From Flavobacterium sp. UBA4098 (GTDB taxonomy: Bacteria > Bacteroidota > Bacteroidia > Flavobacteriales > Flavobacteriaceae), in the NCBI GenBank assembly GCA_002382495.1, contig DFXW01000021.1, forward strand, positions 6,061 through 35,049: DNA of 28,989 bases. The letters are read 5' to 3'. Position 1 is the first letter of the stretch, and every line of letters starts with the position of its first letter. Below, in pieces: positions 14,154 to 22,632 of the stretch. The notes beneath the pieces are model-generated. The model was not told the origin of the DNA. It saw only the letters and a list, made by a program, of their open reading frames with translations, and searched no databases. A program made the translations under genes and the position numbers.

Positions 14154-16373
14154 ATGACAGAAATAGATATCGAAAAAGAAAATAAGGCCATTGCCCAAGA
14201 ATACAAGGAGTTACTGCGAATTAGTTACCAAACACTAACCGATAGCGACAAGAAGTTAATTCGCAAGGCGTTTGATGTAGCGGTAGATGCACACAAGGAT
14301 CAAAGAAGAAAATCAGGTGAAGCTTATATATTCCACCCCATTGCTGTTGCAAAAATTGTAGCCTCTGAAATTGGCTTAGGTGCAACTTCTATTGCAGCTG
14401 CTTTATTACACGATGTGGTTGAAGATACCCCCATCACTGTCGAAGATATTGAGCGCCTCTTCAATCCAAAAGTGGCACAAATGGTAGAAGGATTGACTAA
14501 AATTTCCTTAGTTCAAAAAGATTTGAATGCATCTGTTCAAGCAGAGAATTTTAGAAAAATGATTTTAACACTCAACGATGATGTTCGAGTGATATTAATC
14601 AAACTCGCCGATCGTTTGCACAATATGCAAACTATGGAATCCATGCGAGAAGACAAACAAACCAAAATCGCTTCAGAAACTTTATATATCTATGCTCCAT
14701 TGGCGCACCGTTTGGGTTTGTACAACATCAAAACCAAATTGGAAGACTTAGGCTTAAAATACACTGAACCTGCTGTTTACAATGATATTTTAAGCAAAAT
14801 TAAAGAGACTAAAGAAGAACAAGATGCTTATATCAAAGACATCTCAGATGTTTTGAAAAAATCTATGGATGATGAAGGAGTAGAATATGCCATCAAAGGC
14901 CGACCTAAATCCATCTACTCTATTCGTCGAAAAATGAAAACGCAAGGAGTTAGCTTTGACGAAGTCTACGACAAATTTGCGTTGCGAATTGTCTATAAAT
15001 CAAATCCACACGACGAGAAATTTTTAGCATGGAAAATCTATTCTATCGTAACTGATCATTATCGTCCAAGCCCAAGTCGTTTGCGCGATTGGATTTCGTC
15101 ACCAAAATCAACTGGTTACGAAGCTTTGCATATCACAGTAATGGGACCAAAAGGTCGTTGGGTAGAAATTCAAGTTCGAAGCGAACGCATGGACGAAATT
15201 GCTGAAAAAGGCTATGCCGCGCATTACAAATATAAAAATGGCGCTACCGAAGAAAGCGGATTGGATGTTTGGCTAAATTTATTGCGAGAAGCATTGGAAA
15301 ATGCGGAAACTAATGCAGTAGATTTTGTAGAAGATTTTAAGATGAACTTGTATTCCAAAGAAATCTTTGTCTTTACTCCAAAAGGAGATATTAAATCTTT
15401 ACCCAAAGGAGCTACTTCTTTAGACTTTGCCTTTGGCATTCACTCTGAAATTGGTATTCGCACTAGAGGAACTCGTGTCAACGGAAAATTAGTTCCATTG
15501 AACTACGAATTAAAAAGTGGAGACCAAATTGAAGTCATTACTTCTCCGAATCAAAAACCAACATCACATTGGCTAGATTATGTAACTACGGCTAGAGCCA
15601 AAACAAAAATAAAAAACGTCCTAAACGAAGACACCAAAAAAATTGGCGAAGAAGGAAAAGAACTACTTACTCGAAAATTAAAACATTTAAAAATTACGCT
15701 AAACGAAAAAACCGTTAACGAATTAGTTAATTACTTCAAACTTAAAACTAGTTTGGATTTGTTTTACCGTGTTGGAATTGGCGCTATTGAAAACCAACAG
15801 TTGAAAGATTACGCTGCGCAAAAAAGCAATACGTTTATTAGTTTTTTCAAGAACAAAATCAAACGTAATGCTACTACACCTGAAGAAGAAATCAATAAGC
15901 CGATTGTTAACAGCAATTATGATATGCTTGTGTTTGGAAAAGAACACGACAAATTAGATTATAAATTCTCTCCTTGCTGCAGCCCTATTCCTGGAGATGA
16001 TGTTTTTGGTTTTGTTACGGTAAACGAAGGAATTAAAATTCACAAAAGCGATTGTCCCAATGCTATAGGTTTGCAATCCAATTATGCCTACCGAATTATG
16101 GCTGCCAAATGGATTGATTCCACCCAAGAAGAATTTAAGGCAATCATTAAAATTACCGGTATGGATTCGCTAGGTTTAACCAATCAGTTGACCAAAGTCA
16201 TATCGAATAATATGCATGTCAATATTCAAAGTATTTCTTTGAGTACCGATGCTGGAATTTTTCATGGACAAGTGACTGTTGTGGTACAAAACAATACGAT
16301 TTTGAAAAAACTAATTGCTAATATTCGAAAAATTGAAGGTATCGAAAAAGTAAGTCGAGTATATTACTCTTAA
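14154..16373 (+). CDS. Bifunctional (p)ppGpp synthetase/hydrolase, Rel/SpoT
   Basis: Makes and degrades the alarmone (p)ppGpp in the stringent response. Domains in order: HD hydrolase (about 35-200) with H61, HDVVED (86-91) and D153 in ADRLHNM, all intact; synthetase (about 245-365) with SIRRKMKTQG, YDKFALRIV, GYEALHITVMGPKG and EIQVRSERMDEIAEKGYAAH; TGS (about 402-465, IFVFTPKGDIKSLPKG); helical linker; conserved-Cys segment CCSPIPGD; and a C-terminal ACT domain (about 665-739). The position that distinguishes bifunctional Rel (RxKD) from RelA (ExDD) reads RLRD (309-312), charge-conserving with Rel. With both sites intact it is probably the main or only long RSH enzyme. 739 residues is the normal length. 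Confidence 0.95.
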   Translation: MTEIDIEKENKAIAQEYKELLRISYQTLTDSDKKLIRKAFDVAVDAHKDQRRKSGEAYIFHPIAVAKIVASEIGLGATSIAAALLHDVVEDTPITVEDIERLFNPKVAQMVEGLTKISLVQKDLNASVQAENFRKMILTLNDDVRVILIKLADRLHNMQTMESMREDKQTKIASETLYIYAPLAHRLGLYNIKTKLEDLGLKYTEPAVYNDILSKIKETKEEQDAYIKDISDVLKKSMDDEGVEYAIKGRPKSIYSIRRKMKTQGVSFDEVYDKFALRIVYKSNPHDEKFLAWKIYSIVTDHYRPSPSRLRDWISSPKSTGYEALHITVMGPKGRWVEIQVRSERMDEIAEKGYAAHYKYKNGATEESGLDVWLNLLREALENAETNAVDFVEDFKMNLYSKEIFVFTPKGDIKSLPKGATSLDFAFGIHSEIGIRTRGTRVNGKLVPLNYELKSGDQIEVITSPNQKPTSHWLDYVTTARAKTKIKNVLNEDTKKIGEEGKELLTRKLKHLKITLNEKTVNELVNYFKLKTSLDLFYRVGIGAIENQQLKDYAAQKSNTFISFFKNKIKRNATTPEEEINKPIVNSNYDMLVFGKEHDKLDYKFSPCCSPIPGDDVFGFVTVNEGIKIHKSDCPNAIGLQSNYAYRIMAAKWIDSTQEEFKAIIKITGMDSLGLTNQLTKVISNNMHVNIQSISLSTDAGIFHGQVTVVVQNNTILKKLIANIRKIEGIEKVSRVYYS

Positions 16374-16409
16374 TTGGTTTTCAACAAAAGCTAAACTTAT
16401 CAACCGAAC

Positions 16410-16440
16410 TTTAGAGATTAAACAAAATAAATTATCTTTG
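16410..16440 (+). promoter_or_regulatory. fur promoter
   Basis: TTTA (16410-16413), 19 bases, TATCTTTG (16433-16440): an exact TAnnTTTG box with a near-consensus -33. The start would fall at about 16445-16447, on or next to the fur ATG at 16447. Confidence 0.6.
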
Positions 16441-16446
16441 CGCGAT

Positions 16447-16905
16447 ATGACACTTATTTCCACAGACAATAACAAAAATCAAGAAATTGTAAAAAACGTT
16501 TTTACAATGTATCTTGAAAATAAAGGACATCGCAAAACTCCAGAGCGTTATGCCATCCTACAGGAAATTTACGAAAGTGAAGAGCATTTTGATATCGAAA
16601 ACTTATATATCAAAATGAAAAACAAAAACTACCGTGTCAGCAGAGCCACTTTGTACAATACAATCGAATTACTTTTAGATTGTGCTTTAGTTCGTAAACA
16701 TCAGTTTGGACAAAATCAAGCCCATTACGAAAAATCCTATTTTGACAAACAACACGATCATATTATAATGACAGATACTGGAGAAGTAATTGAATTTTGC
16801 GATCCACGAATTCAAACCATCAAAAAAACGATAGAGGAAATTTTTGATATAGAAATTACCAACCACTCGCTGTATTTATACGGAAACAAAAAAACAACTA
16901 ATTAG
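16447..16905 (+). CDS. fur: Fur family metalloregulator
   Basis: DNA-binding, metal-sensing repressor of about 152 residues. The N-terminal winged helix has GHRKTPERYAILQEIY and SRATLYNTIELLLDCALV; the C-terminal dimerisation domain has HYEKSYFDKQHDHIIMTDTGEVIEFCDP and TNHSLYLYG, very like E. coli Fur (which has HDHLICLDCGKVIEF and TNHSLYLYG). The two Cys of the structural CxxC zinc site are replaced (MTDTG), leaving two Cys overall (LDCAL and EFCDP); this appears usual in flavobacterial Fur. An in-frame TTG at 16438 is part of the promoter box, so ATG 16447 is the start. Zur or PerR are alternatives; the EFCDP / NHSLYLYG segments favour Fur. purA follows 46 bases later. Confidence 0.88.
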   Translation: MTLISTDNNKNQEIVKNVFTMYLENKGHRKTPERYAILQEIYESEEHFDIENLYIKMKNKNYRVSRATLYNTIELLLDCALVRKHQFGQNQAHYEKSYFDKQHDHIIMTDTGEVIEFCDPRIQTIKKTIEEIFDIEITNHSLYLYGNKKTTN

Positions 16906-16920
16906 AATTATACAATTCTA
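16903..16920. other. Perfect palindrome overlapping the fur stop codon
   Basis: TAGAATT-ATAC-AATTCTA: 7-bp perfect arms around 4 bases, beginning with the TAG stop of fur and lying 31 bases before purA. It may be an operator (AT-rich, Fur/PerR-box-like in size) or an RNA hairpin that protects or separates the fur and purA messages. It has no T run, so it is not a terminator. Confidence 0.4.
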
Positions 16921-16951
16921 GCCAATATAAACAACACAAATAACACACAGA

Positions 16952-18223
16952 ATGACCATAGATTTACTATTAGGATTACAATGGGGAGATGAAGGAAAAG
17001 GAAAAATCGTTGATGTATTAACTTCGAAATATGATATTATTGCTCGTTTTCAAGGAGGACCAAATGCAGGCCACACTTTAGAATTTGATGGAATTAAACA
17101 TGTACTAAGAACGATCCCTTCTGGAATTTTCCACAAAACTGCAGTAAACATCATTGGAAACGGAGTTGTTATTGACCCAGTAGTTTTTCAAAAAGAAATT
17201 GAAGGTTTAGAAAAATTCAACATTGACATTAAGAGCAAATTGATTATTTCTAGAAAAGCCCATTTAATCTTACCAACGCACCGTTTGTTAGATGCTGCTT
17301 CTGAAACAGCAAAAGGAAAAGCTAAAATTGGTTCGACTTTAAAAGGTATTGGTCCTACCTATATGGACAAAACCGGTAGAAACGGTATTCGTGTAGGAGA
17401 TATTGAATTAGCCGATTTCAAAGATCGTTACAGAGCTTTAGCTGACAAACACGAAGAAATGATTAAGTTCTATGATGTGGCTATCCAATACAACTTAGCC
17501 GAAATGGAAAAAGAATTCTTTGAAGCTATCGAAGAATTAAAAAAACTAGACTTCATTGATAGTGAAGAATATTTACATCAAGCGCAAAAAGCAGGAAAAT
17601 CAATCTTATGTGAAGGCGCTCAAGGTTCATTGTTAGACGTAGACTTTGGAACCTATCCATTTGTAACCTCTTCTAATACTACTGCTGCAGGAGCTTGTAC
17701 AGGTTTAGGAATTGCGCCTAACAAAATCAAAGAGGTTTACGGAATTTTTAAAGCCTATGTAACTCGTGTAGGAAGTGGTCCATTTCCAACCGAACTTTTT
17801 GACGAAGATGGCGCTACTATGGCAAAAATCGGAAATGAATTTGGTTCTGTAACAGGAAGACAAAGACGTTGCGGATGGTTAGACTTAGTTGCTTTAAAAT
17901 ATGCCATTCAAGTCAACGGAGTTACTCAATTAATGATGATGAAAGGCGACGTTCTTTCTGGATTCAAAACCTTAAAAGTATGTACTGAGTACAATTACAA
18001 AGGACAAAAAATAAGTCACTTCCCTTACAATATTGAAGAAGAAAATGTAACGCCAATTTATAAAGAATTCAAAGGCTGGGAAGCTGATTTGACTGGTATG
18101 ACTACCTACGATGAATTACCTAAAGAATTGAAAGAATACATAGAGTTCATCGAAAAAGAAGTAGAAGTTCCAATTAAAATAGTTTCTGTTGGACCAGACA
18201 GAAAACAAACGATTTTAAAATAA
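16952..18223 (+). CDS. purA: Adenylosuccinate synthetase
   Basis: Joins IMP and aspartate with GTP to give adenylosuccinate, the first committed step to AMP. 423 residues, normal length. Visible: GTP-binding loop QWGDEGKGK (10-18) with catalytic D13; catalytic H41 in GPNAGHT; KGIGPTY; the dimer segment CEGAQGSLLDVDFGTYPFVTSSN; and the SVTGRQRRCGWLD aspartate-binding loop; the GTP base-specificity segment KGDVL lies near the C-terminus. It follows fur with 46 bases and no visible promoter, so it is likely co-transcribed with fur. A strong terminator closes the unit. Confidence 0.97.
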   Translation: MTIDLLLGLQWGDEGKGKIVDVLTSKYDIIARFQGGPNAGHTLEFDGIKHVLRTIPSGIFHKTAVNIIGNGVVIDPVVFQKEIEGLEKFNIDIKSKLIISRKAHLILPTHRLLDAASETAKGKAKIGSTLKGIGPTYMDKTGRNGIRVGDIELADFKDRYRALADKHEEMIKFYDVAIQYNLAEMEKEFFEAIEELKKLDFIDSEEYLHQAQKAGKSILCEGAQGSLLDVDFGTYPFVTSSNTTAAGACTGLGIAPNKIKEVYGIFKAYVTRVGSGPFPTELFDEDGATMAKIGNEFGSVTGRQRRCGWLDLVALKYAIQVNGVTQLMMMKGDVLSGFKTLKVCTEYNYKGQKISHFPYNIEEENVTPIYKEFKGWEADLTGMTTYDELPKELKEYIEFIEKEVEVPIKIVSVGPDRKQTILK

Positions 18224-18232
18224 TAATCTACT

Positions 18233-18262
18233 AAACGCTCTGAGAAATCAGGGCGTTTTTTT
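18233..18262 (+). terminator. Rho-independent terminator of purA
   Basis: AAACGCTCTGA (18233-18243) pairs with TCAGGGCGTTT (18248-18258), one G-U pair, GAAA loop, then a T run to 18262. It lies only 10 bases after the purA stop. Confidence 0.92.
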
Positions 18263-18279
18263 ATCCTAATCGCAAAATT

Positions 18280-18861
18280 ATGCTACATCCAAAAATAACA
18301 ATCCAAAAAACTGAATTGCTATCTAACAATTGGTACGTTTTAAATAAAGTGACCTTTGATTACAAAATGGGGGATCAAGATTCCGAAACTCAAGTTCGCG
18401 AAGTTTACGATCGTGGCAATGGGGCTGTGATATTATTGTACAACCTCACTAAAAAAACGGTGGTTTTAACAAGACAATTTCGACTGCCAACCTATTTAAA
18501 CGGCAATACATCCGGAATGGTTATTGAAGCTTGCGCTGGTTTATTGGATGCTGAAAATCCCGAAGAATGCATTATTCGCGAAACGGAAGAAGAAACAGGC
18601 TACCGACTTTCATCTGTCAAAAAAGTATTCCAATCGTATATGTCGCCTGGATCAGTAACTGAAATATTACACTTTTTCATTGGTGAATACCAACCAAATA
18701 TGAAAGTCTCTGATGGTGGCGGACTTGCAGAAGAACACGAAAATATCGAAGTACTCGAATATTCGTTTGACCAAGCTTACCAAATGATTGCTACTGGTGA
18801 AATAGTCGATGCAAAAACTATTATGCTATTGCAATACGCTAAAATAAATCTTCCCTTCTAA
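18280..18861 (+). CDS. nudK: NudK-type Nudix hydrolase, probable GDP-mannose pyrophosphatase
   Basis: 193 residues, closely parallel to E. coli NudK (191 residues, hydrolyses GDP-mannose to GMP and mannose-1-phosphate): REVYDRGNGAVILLYN, KKTVVLTRQFR, EACAGLLD, SYMSPGSVTE and HFFIGEY all match that family. The Nudix box runs from G87 to about Y108, with metal-binding R100, E101, E104 and E105 present; the Glu at the seventh place of the box is Asn (N93). The start ATG is 17 bases after the purA terminator, leaving almost no room for its own promoter, so it may depend on read-through or a promoter overlapping the terminator. Confidence 0.88.
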   Translation: MLHPKITIQKTELLSNNWYVLNKVTFDYKMGDQDSETQVREVYDRGNGAVILLYNLTKKTVVLTRQFRLPTYLNGNTSGMVIEACAGLLDAENPEECIIRETEEETGYRLSSVKKVFQSYMSPGSVTEILHFFIGEYQPNMKVSDGGGLAEEHENIEVLEYSFDQAYQMIATGEIVDAKTIMLLQYAKINLPF

Positions 18862-18903
18862 GATCTCACACGTATATTTTAGTATTTTTACTTTTCAAAT
18901 CCA

Positions 18904-19995
18904 TTGACATTGACTTCTAAAAAAGCACCTTCTTCAGCATTACAAGAAAAAGCTGGTATTTCGCAACCCGAAAGTATCAGTAGTCAATCGGTGGAACACA
19001 TTCAACATTCCCGAAAAATACAACCCTCTGCTGAAGCACTTGTTCAAGGAATTTTGGCTGGAAATATTACCGCTTTAAGTCGTGCTATCACTTTGGTTGA
19101 GAGTACCAATCCGATGCATTTGGCTAAAGCCAATACCATCATCAACAGTTGTTTGCCTCATGCTAATCAATCAGTTCGAATAGGAATTACCGGTGTTCCT
19201 GGAGTTGGAAAAAGCACCTTTATCGAAGCTTTTGGAAAACACCTAACTAGTTTAGGTAAAAAAGTAGCGGTTTTGGCAGTGGACCCAAGTAGCACGATAA
19301 GTCACGGAAGTATTTTGGGAGACAAAACCCGAATGGAAGAACTCGTTAAAGATCCGAATGCTTTTATTCGTCCCTCAGCCTCTGGAGAAACACTAGGTGG
19401 CGTAGCTCGAAAAACTAGAGAAACCATTACACTTTGCGAAGCGGCAGGTTTTGATACCATCATTATTGAAACAGTTGGTGTTGGCCAAAGTGAAACTGCT
19501 GTTCATAGTATGGTTGACTTCTTCTTACTTTTGAAAATTGCAGGTGCTGGCGATGAACTGCAAGGGATTAAAAGAGGGATTATGGAAATGGCTGATGCGA
19601 TTATCATCAACAAAGCAGATGGAGACAATATAAAAAATGCCCAATTTGCCAAAGTAGAATTCAACCGAGCTTTGCATTTATTCCCAGCTAAAAAATCAGG
19701 ATGGATACCAACGACGGCTACTTGTAGCGCATTAACTTCAGAAGGCATTCCTGAAGTTTGGAATACCATTACCGAATTTTTAAAAGTAACACAAACCAAT
19801 TCCTCTTTCTTTGAAAAGCGCAAAGAGCAAAATCAATTTTGGATGTTGGAAACGATCAATGACCAATTAAAATCCAATTTTTTTACAAACCCTGAAATTC
19901 ATCAACTCCTTGAATCAACAAAAAAAGCGGTGCAAAATGATGAAATTTCACCTTTTGCAGCCGCAACTATTTTGTTAGAAAAATATTTTAAATAA
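18904..19995 (+). CDS. meaB: MeaB-type GTPase, methylmalonyl-CoA mutase chaperone
   Basis: G3E-family GTPase that protects and reloads B12-dependent methylmalonyl-CoA mutase. 363 residues. Visible: Walker A GVPGVGKST (97-105), VLAVDPSST, DKTRMEELV (switch), the catalytic ETVGVGQSE segment and NKADGDN for guanine recognition; C-terminal dimerisation helix. No ATG lies before residue 71, and the frame is closed by a stop at 18880; the start is therefore TTG 18904 (or TTG 18910). Possible weak -7 boxes lie at 18873-18880 and 18883-18890. The mutase genes are not in the window. It converges with the 75-residue gene on the other strand; only one base separates the two stops. Confidence 0.92.
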   Translation: MTLTSKKAPSSALQEKAGISQPESISSQSVEHIQHSRKIQPSAEALVQGILAGNITALSRAITLVESTNPMHLAKANTIINSCLPHANQSVRIGITGVPGVGKSTFIEAFGKHLTSLGKKVAVLAVDPSSTISHGSILGDKTRMEELVKDPNAFIRPSASGETLGGVARKTRETITLCEAAGFDTIIIETVGVGQSETAVHSMVDFFLLLKIAGAGDELQGIKRGIMEMADAIIINKADGDNIKNAQFAKVEFNRALHLFPAKKSGWIPTTATCSALTSEGIPEVWNTITEFLKVTQTNSSFFEKRKEQNQFWMLETINDQLKSNFFTNPEIHQLLESTKKAVQNDEISPFAAATILLEKYFK

Positions 19996-19996
19996 G

Positions 19997-20224
19997 CTAC
20001 TCTTCGTATCGACCAATTTCTCGGTCATAAAATTCATTAGCTTCTACAATTAAAGCCTCCATTTCGGCATTCAATTCTGCTTCGTCTAAATCTTCGGCTT
20101 CTTCCATAAATTCTACCTCATCATCTTTTAAATTAATAATGAATCGAGGATAATCTAGGTGAATGATAAAAATATCATCTGGAAAATCGGTATTGTCACC
20201 TAATAAAAATTTTGGTAATTCCAT
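19997..20224 (-). CDS. Small acidic conserved-type protein, unknown function
   Basis: 75 residues, strongly acidic (about a third Asp+Glu, few Lys/Arg), with a beta-prone first half (DIFIIHLDYPRFIINL) and a helix-prone acidic second half (EDLDEAELNAEMEALIVEAN). It is preceded by a prohibitin-like gene 24 bases upstream on the same strand and probably co-transcribed. I do not recognise a named domain. It is believed real because the frame has a clear ATG, fills the gap exactly and has protein-like composition. Function is not assigned. Confidence 0.65.
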   Translation of the reverse strand: MELPKFLLGDNTDFPDDIFIIHLDYPRFIINLKDDEVEFMEEAEDLDEAELNAEMEALIVEANEFYDREIGRYEE

Positions 20225-20248
20225 GGTATGTGTTTAAACGTTAATCAA

Positions 20249-21157
20249 TTATTTGTCTGAAAGAATCACTGGAGCGCTACCTTTACCGTTCATAAAAATG
20301 ATTTTAGTATTAGGCGAAGCCGCTAATTCTTTTTGTGCTTTAATTTGTTCGTATTGCAATTGTTTGTCAGACAAACCCGTTGAAATAATTCTTTGGTAAT
20401 CGGCAATACCTTGCGCTTCTACCCTTTTTCGCTCTGCTTCTTGCTTTTCTTTTTGTAATACAAATGTCATTTTTTGCGCTTCTTGTTCGGCATTGATCTT
20501 ACTTTCGATAGTAGTTTTTACAGAAGTGGGCAAATTAATATTTCGAATTAACAACTGTTCTAAAACCAATCCTCTGCTTTTAAAATCGGCTTCAATAGTT
20601 TTAAAAATACGTTGTTGGAATTCATTTCGTTTGGTTGAATACAAAGCGACTGCATCATAATAAACAGCGTTGTCTCGAATTCGAGTTCTGGTAACTGGAC
20701 GAACAATTTTATCGGCATAATCAACCCCGATCTGTTTGAAAATTTGAGGAGCCAATTCTGGAGAAATTCGATAGAGAACCGTTAAATCAATCACTACTTC
20801 TAGTCCGTCATTCGACAACACTCGAATAGCATCGTCCCCATCTTTAGAGCCTTCGTCATGAATGGCAGACATAGTATAGTTTTGAGTTTGGATATCAAAA
20901 TCGGTAACATCCAATAACGGATTTATAATATGCAATCCGCTTTCTAAAATATCCGGCTCTACATTTCCGTACAAGGATTTTACCCCAACTTTACCAGCAT
21001 CTATTTGTTTGAACATCGACGAAAAAACCCCCAATGCTATCAATAAAAATCCAACAATTTTAATTGAATTTGAAAATTTGGAAAAAGGGTTCGTATTGTT
21101 TTTTAAAGAAAAACTCAACAATAACAGGATAACTCCGAAGATAATAAATACAATCAT
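20249..21157 (-). CDS. Prohibitin-family SPFH/Band 7 membrane protein
   Basis: SPFH proteins form membrane-bound rings that organise membrane domains or proteases. 302 residues: an N-terminal hydrophobic segment (about 1-18), a second one (about 32-46, IVGFLLIALGVF), then the SPFH domain (IDAGKVGVKSLYGNV, GLHIINPLLDVTDFDIQTQNYT, VTRTRIRDNAVYYDAV), a long charged coiled-coil helix (about 215-260, AEQEAQKMTFVLQKEKQEAERKR region) and a short tail. This order is typical of bacterial prohibitin-like proteins. The partner is unknown; no FtsH or NfeD gene is adjacent. MATE transporter upstream is 53 bases away. Confidence 0.88.
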   Translation of the reverse strand: MIVFIIFGVILLLLSFSLKNNTNPFSKFSNSIKIVGFLLIALGVFSSMFKQIDAGKVGVKSLYGNVEPDILESGLHIINPLLDVTDFDIQTQNYTMSAIHDEGSKDGDDAIRVLSNDGLEVVIDLTVLYRISPELAPQIFKQIGVDYADKIVRPVTRTRIRDNAVYYDAVALYSTKRNEFQQRIFKTIEADFKSRGLVLEQLLIRNINLPTSVKTTIESKINAEQEAQKMTFVLQKEKQEAERKRVEAQGIADYQRIISTGLSDKQLQYEQIKAQKELAASPNTKIIFMNGKGSAPVILSDK

Positions 21158-21210
21158 AATTCATTTGATTTAGGAAGGTTAGTAATTTTGGGCACTGCGA
21201 AAAAAATAAT

Positions 21211-22590
21211 TTAATTTCCGTTTTCGATAACTAAACGTCTTGAGATTCTCGCAAAGCGAATATACAAAAATAAAGCTGCCGCTGACAATCCTGCTAAAAG
21301 TCCGATCCAAATTCCAACTGCTTTCAGCTCCGTATATTTTCCTAAGTAAAAAGAAATTGGAAATCCGATCAACCAATAGGCAACAAAAGTGATGTACATG
21401 GGAATTTTGACATCTTGCAATCCACGCAAAGCTCCTAAAACGACTACTTGAATTCCGTCAGACAATTGGAAAACAGCCGCTACCAAAAGTAGCTGAGCAG
21501 TAATTCCTATAATTTCTTGATTGTCCAATAATTGAGTAGAATCGCTCATGTTGAGAAACAAATGAGGTAAATAAGTATGGAAAATCACGAAAAAGATTCC
21601 GAAAATAGTTTCCAAAATAATCGCCAACAAGAAAATCGAACGAGCTACGACAATCATTTCTTTAAAGTCAGCTTTCCCTTTACTGTGACTCACCCGAATC
21701 ATAGCCGTAACACTCAATCCCATGGCCACCATAAAAGTAGAAGAGGCTAGCGTCAAAGCGATTTGGTTAGCCGCCTGACTGTTTTTTCCCAAAGAACCCG
21801 AAAGCCAAATCGCAGCCGTAAACAAAGTAACTTCAAACAACATTTGCATGGCCGATGGCAGTCCTAAATCGATAATTTTTCGCAACATCGATTTCTTAAT
21901 TTCTCTAAAACTAAAGTTTTTGAAATAGGTACTGAATTTCTGATTATGTTGCAATAATAGGTGGAGAAAAACTACCATCATAATGCGAGAAATAACCGTT
22001 CCTAAAGCGGCGCCTAAAACACCCATTTTTGGAAAAATCCACACTCCATAAATCAAAACATAGTTGAAAAAGATATGCACCACATTGGCCATAAAAATAG
22101 CATACATCGAATATTTGGTTTCAGACAAACCATCAGCAAATTGCTTGTAACCTTGGTACATGATCACAGGAATCAATGAAAAAGCTACCCAGTCAATATA
22201 GGGCGAAGCCATATCAGCCACAATTTTAGGTTGGTGCATCAAGTACATAATTTGCTTGGACAAAACAGTGACTATAAATAAAAACACTCCCAAAACCGTA
22301 CACAACAATAAGCCATGATGAAAAGTAGTTCGGATTTTCTTATCGTCTTTCTCAGCATCTGCCTCAGAGATTAAAGGCGTAATAGCAGTAGAAAAACCAA
22401 TCCCTAACGACAACGCTATAAAAATAAAACTATTACCTAAAGAAACCGCCGCCAATTCGGTAGAACCTAAATTACCCACCATAAAATTGTCTACAACACC
22501 AATCAAAGTATGTCCCAACATACCCAAAATAACTGGATAAGCCAGCTTAATATTATATGCGAATTCTTTAGTATAAATAGCTAATTTCAA
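21211..22590 (-). CDS. MATE family efflux transporter
   Basis: 459 residues with about 12 hydrophobic segments in two similar halves, as in MATE/NorM cation- or drug-proton/sodium antiporters. N-terminal half: AYPVILGMLGHTLIGVVDNFMVGNLGSTELAAVSLGNS (typical TM1-2) and GFSTAITPLISEADAE; the C-terminal half repeats this as GLPSAMQMLFEVTLF and LALTLASSTF. Substrate cannot be predicted. The start is TTG at 22590, because no ATG precedes residue 23 and the first helix follows at once (MKLAIYTKEF). It begins 42 bases after mtaB ends on the same strand. Confidence 0.9.
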   Translation of the reverse strand: MKLAIYTKEFAYNIKLAYPVILGMLGHTLIGVVDNFMVGNLGSTELAAVSLGNSFIFIALSLGIGFSTAITPLISEADAEKDDKKIRTTFHHGLLLCTVLGVFLFIVTVLSKQIMYLMHQPKIVADMASPYIDWVAFSLIPVIMYQGYKQFADGLSETKYSMYAIFMANVVHIFFNYVLIYGVWIFPKMGVLGAALGTVISRIMMVVFLHLLLQHNQKFSTYFKNFSFREIKKSMLRKIIDLGLPSAMQMLFEVTLFTAAIWLSGSLGKNSQAANQIALTLASSTFMVAMGLSVTAMIRVSHSKGKADFKEMIVVARSIFLLAIILETIFGIFFVIFHTYLPHLFLNMSDSTQLLDNQEIIGITAQLLLVAAVFQLSDGIQVVVLGALRGLQDVKIPMYITFVAYWLIGFPISFYLGKYTELKAVGIWIGLLAGLSAAALFLYIRFARISRRLVIENGN

Positions 22591-22632
22591 AATAAATGAA
22601 GATATTATAAAGGCAATGCCTTACTGTTATAA

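Noticed and set aside
16438..16446. TTG start for fur
   Set aside because: That TTG is part of the TAnnTTTG box; the ATG three codons later fits.
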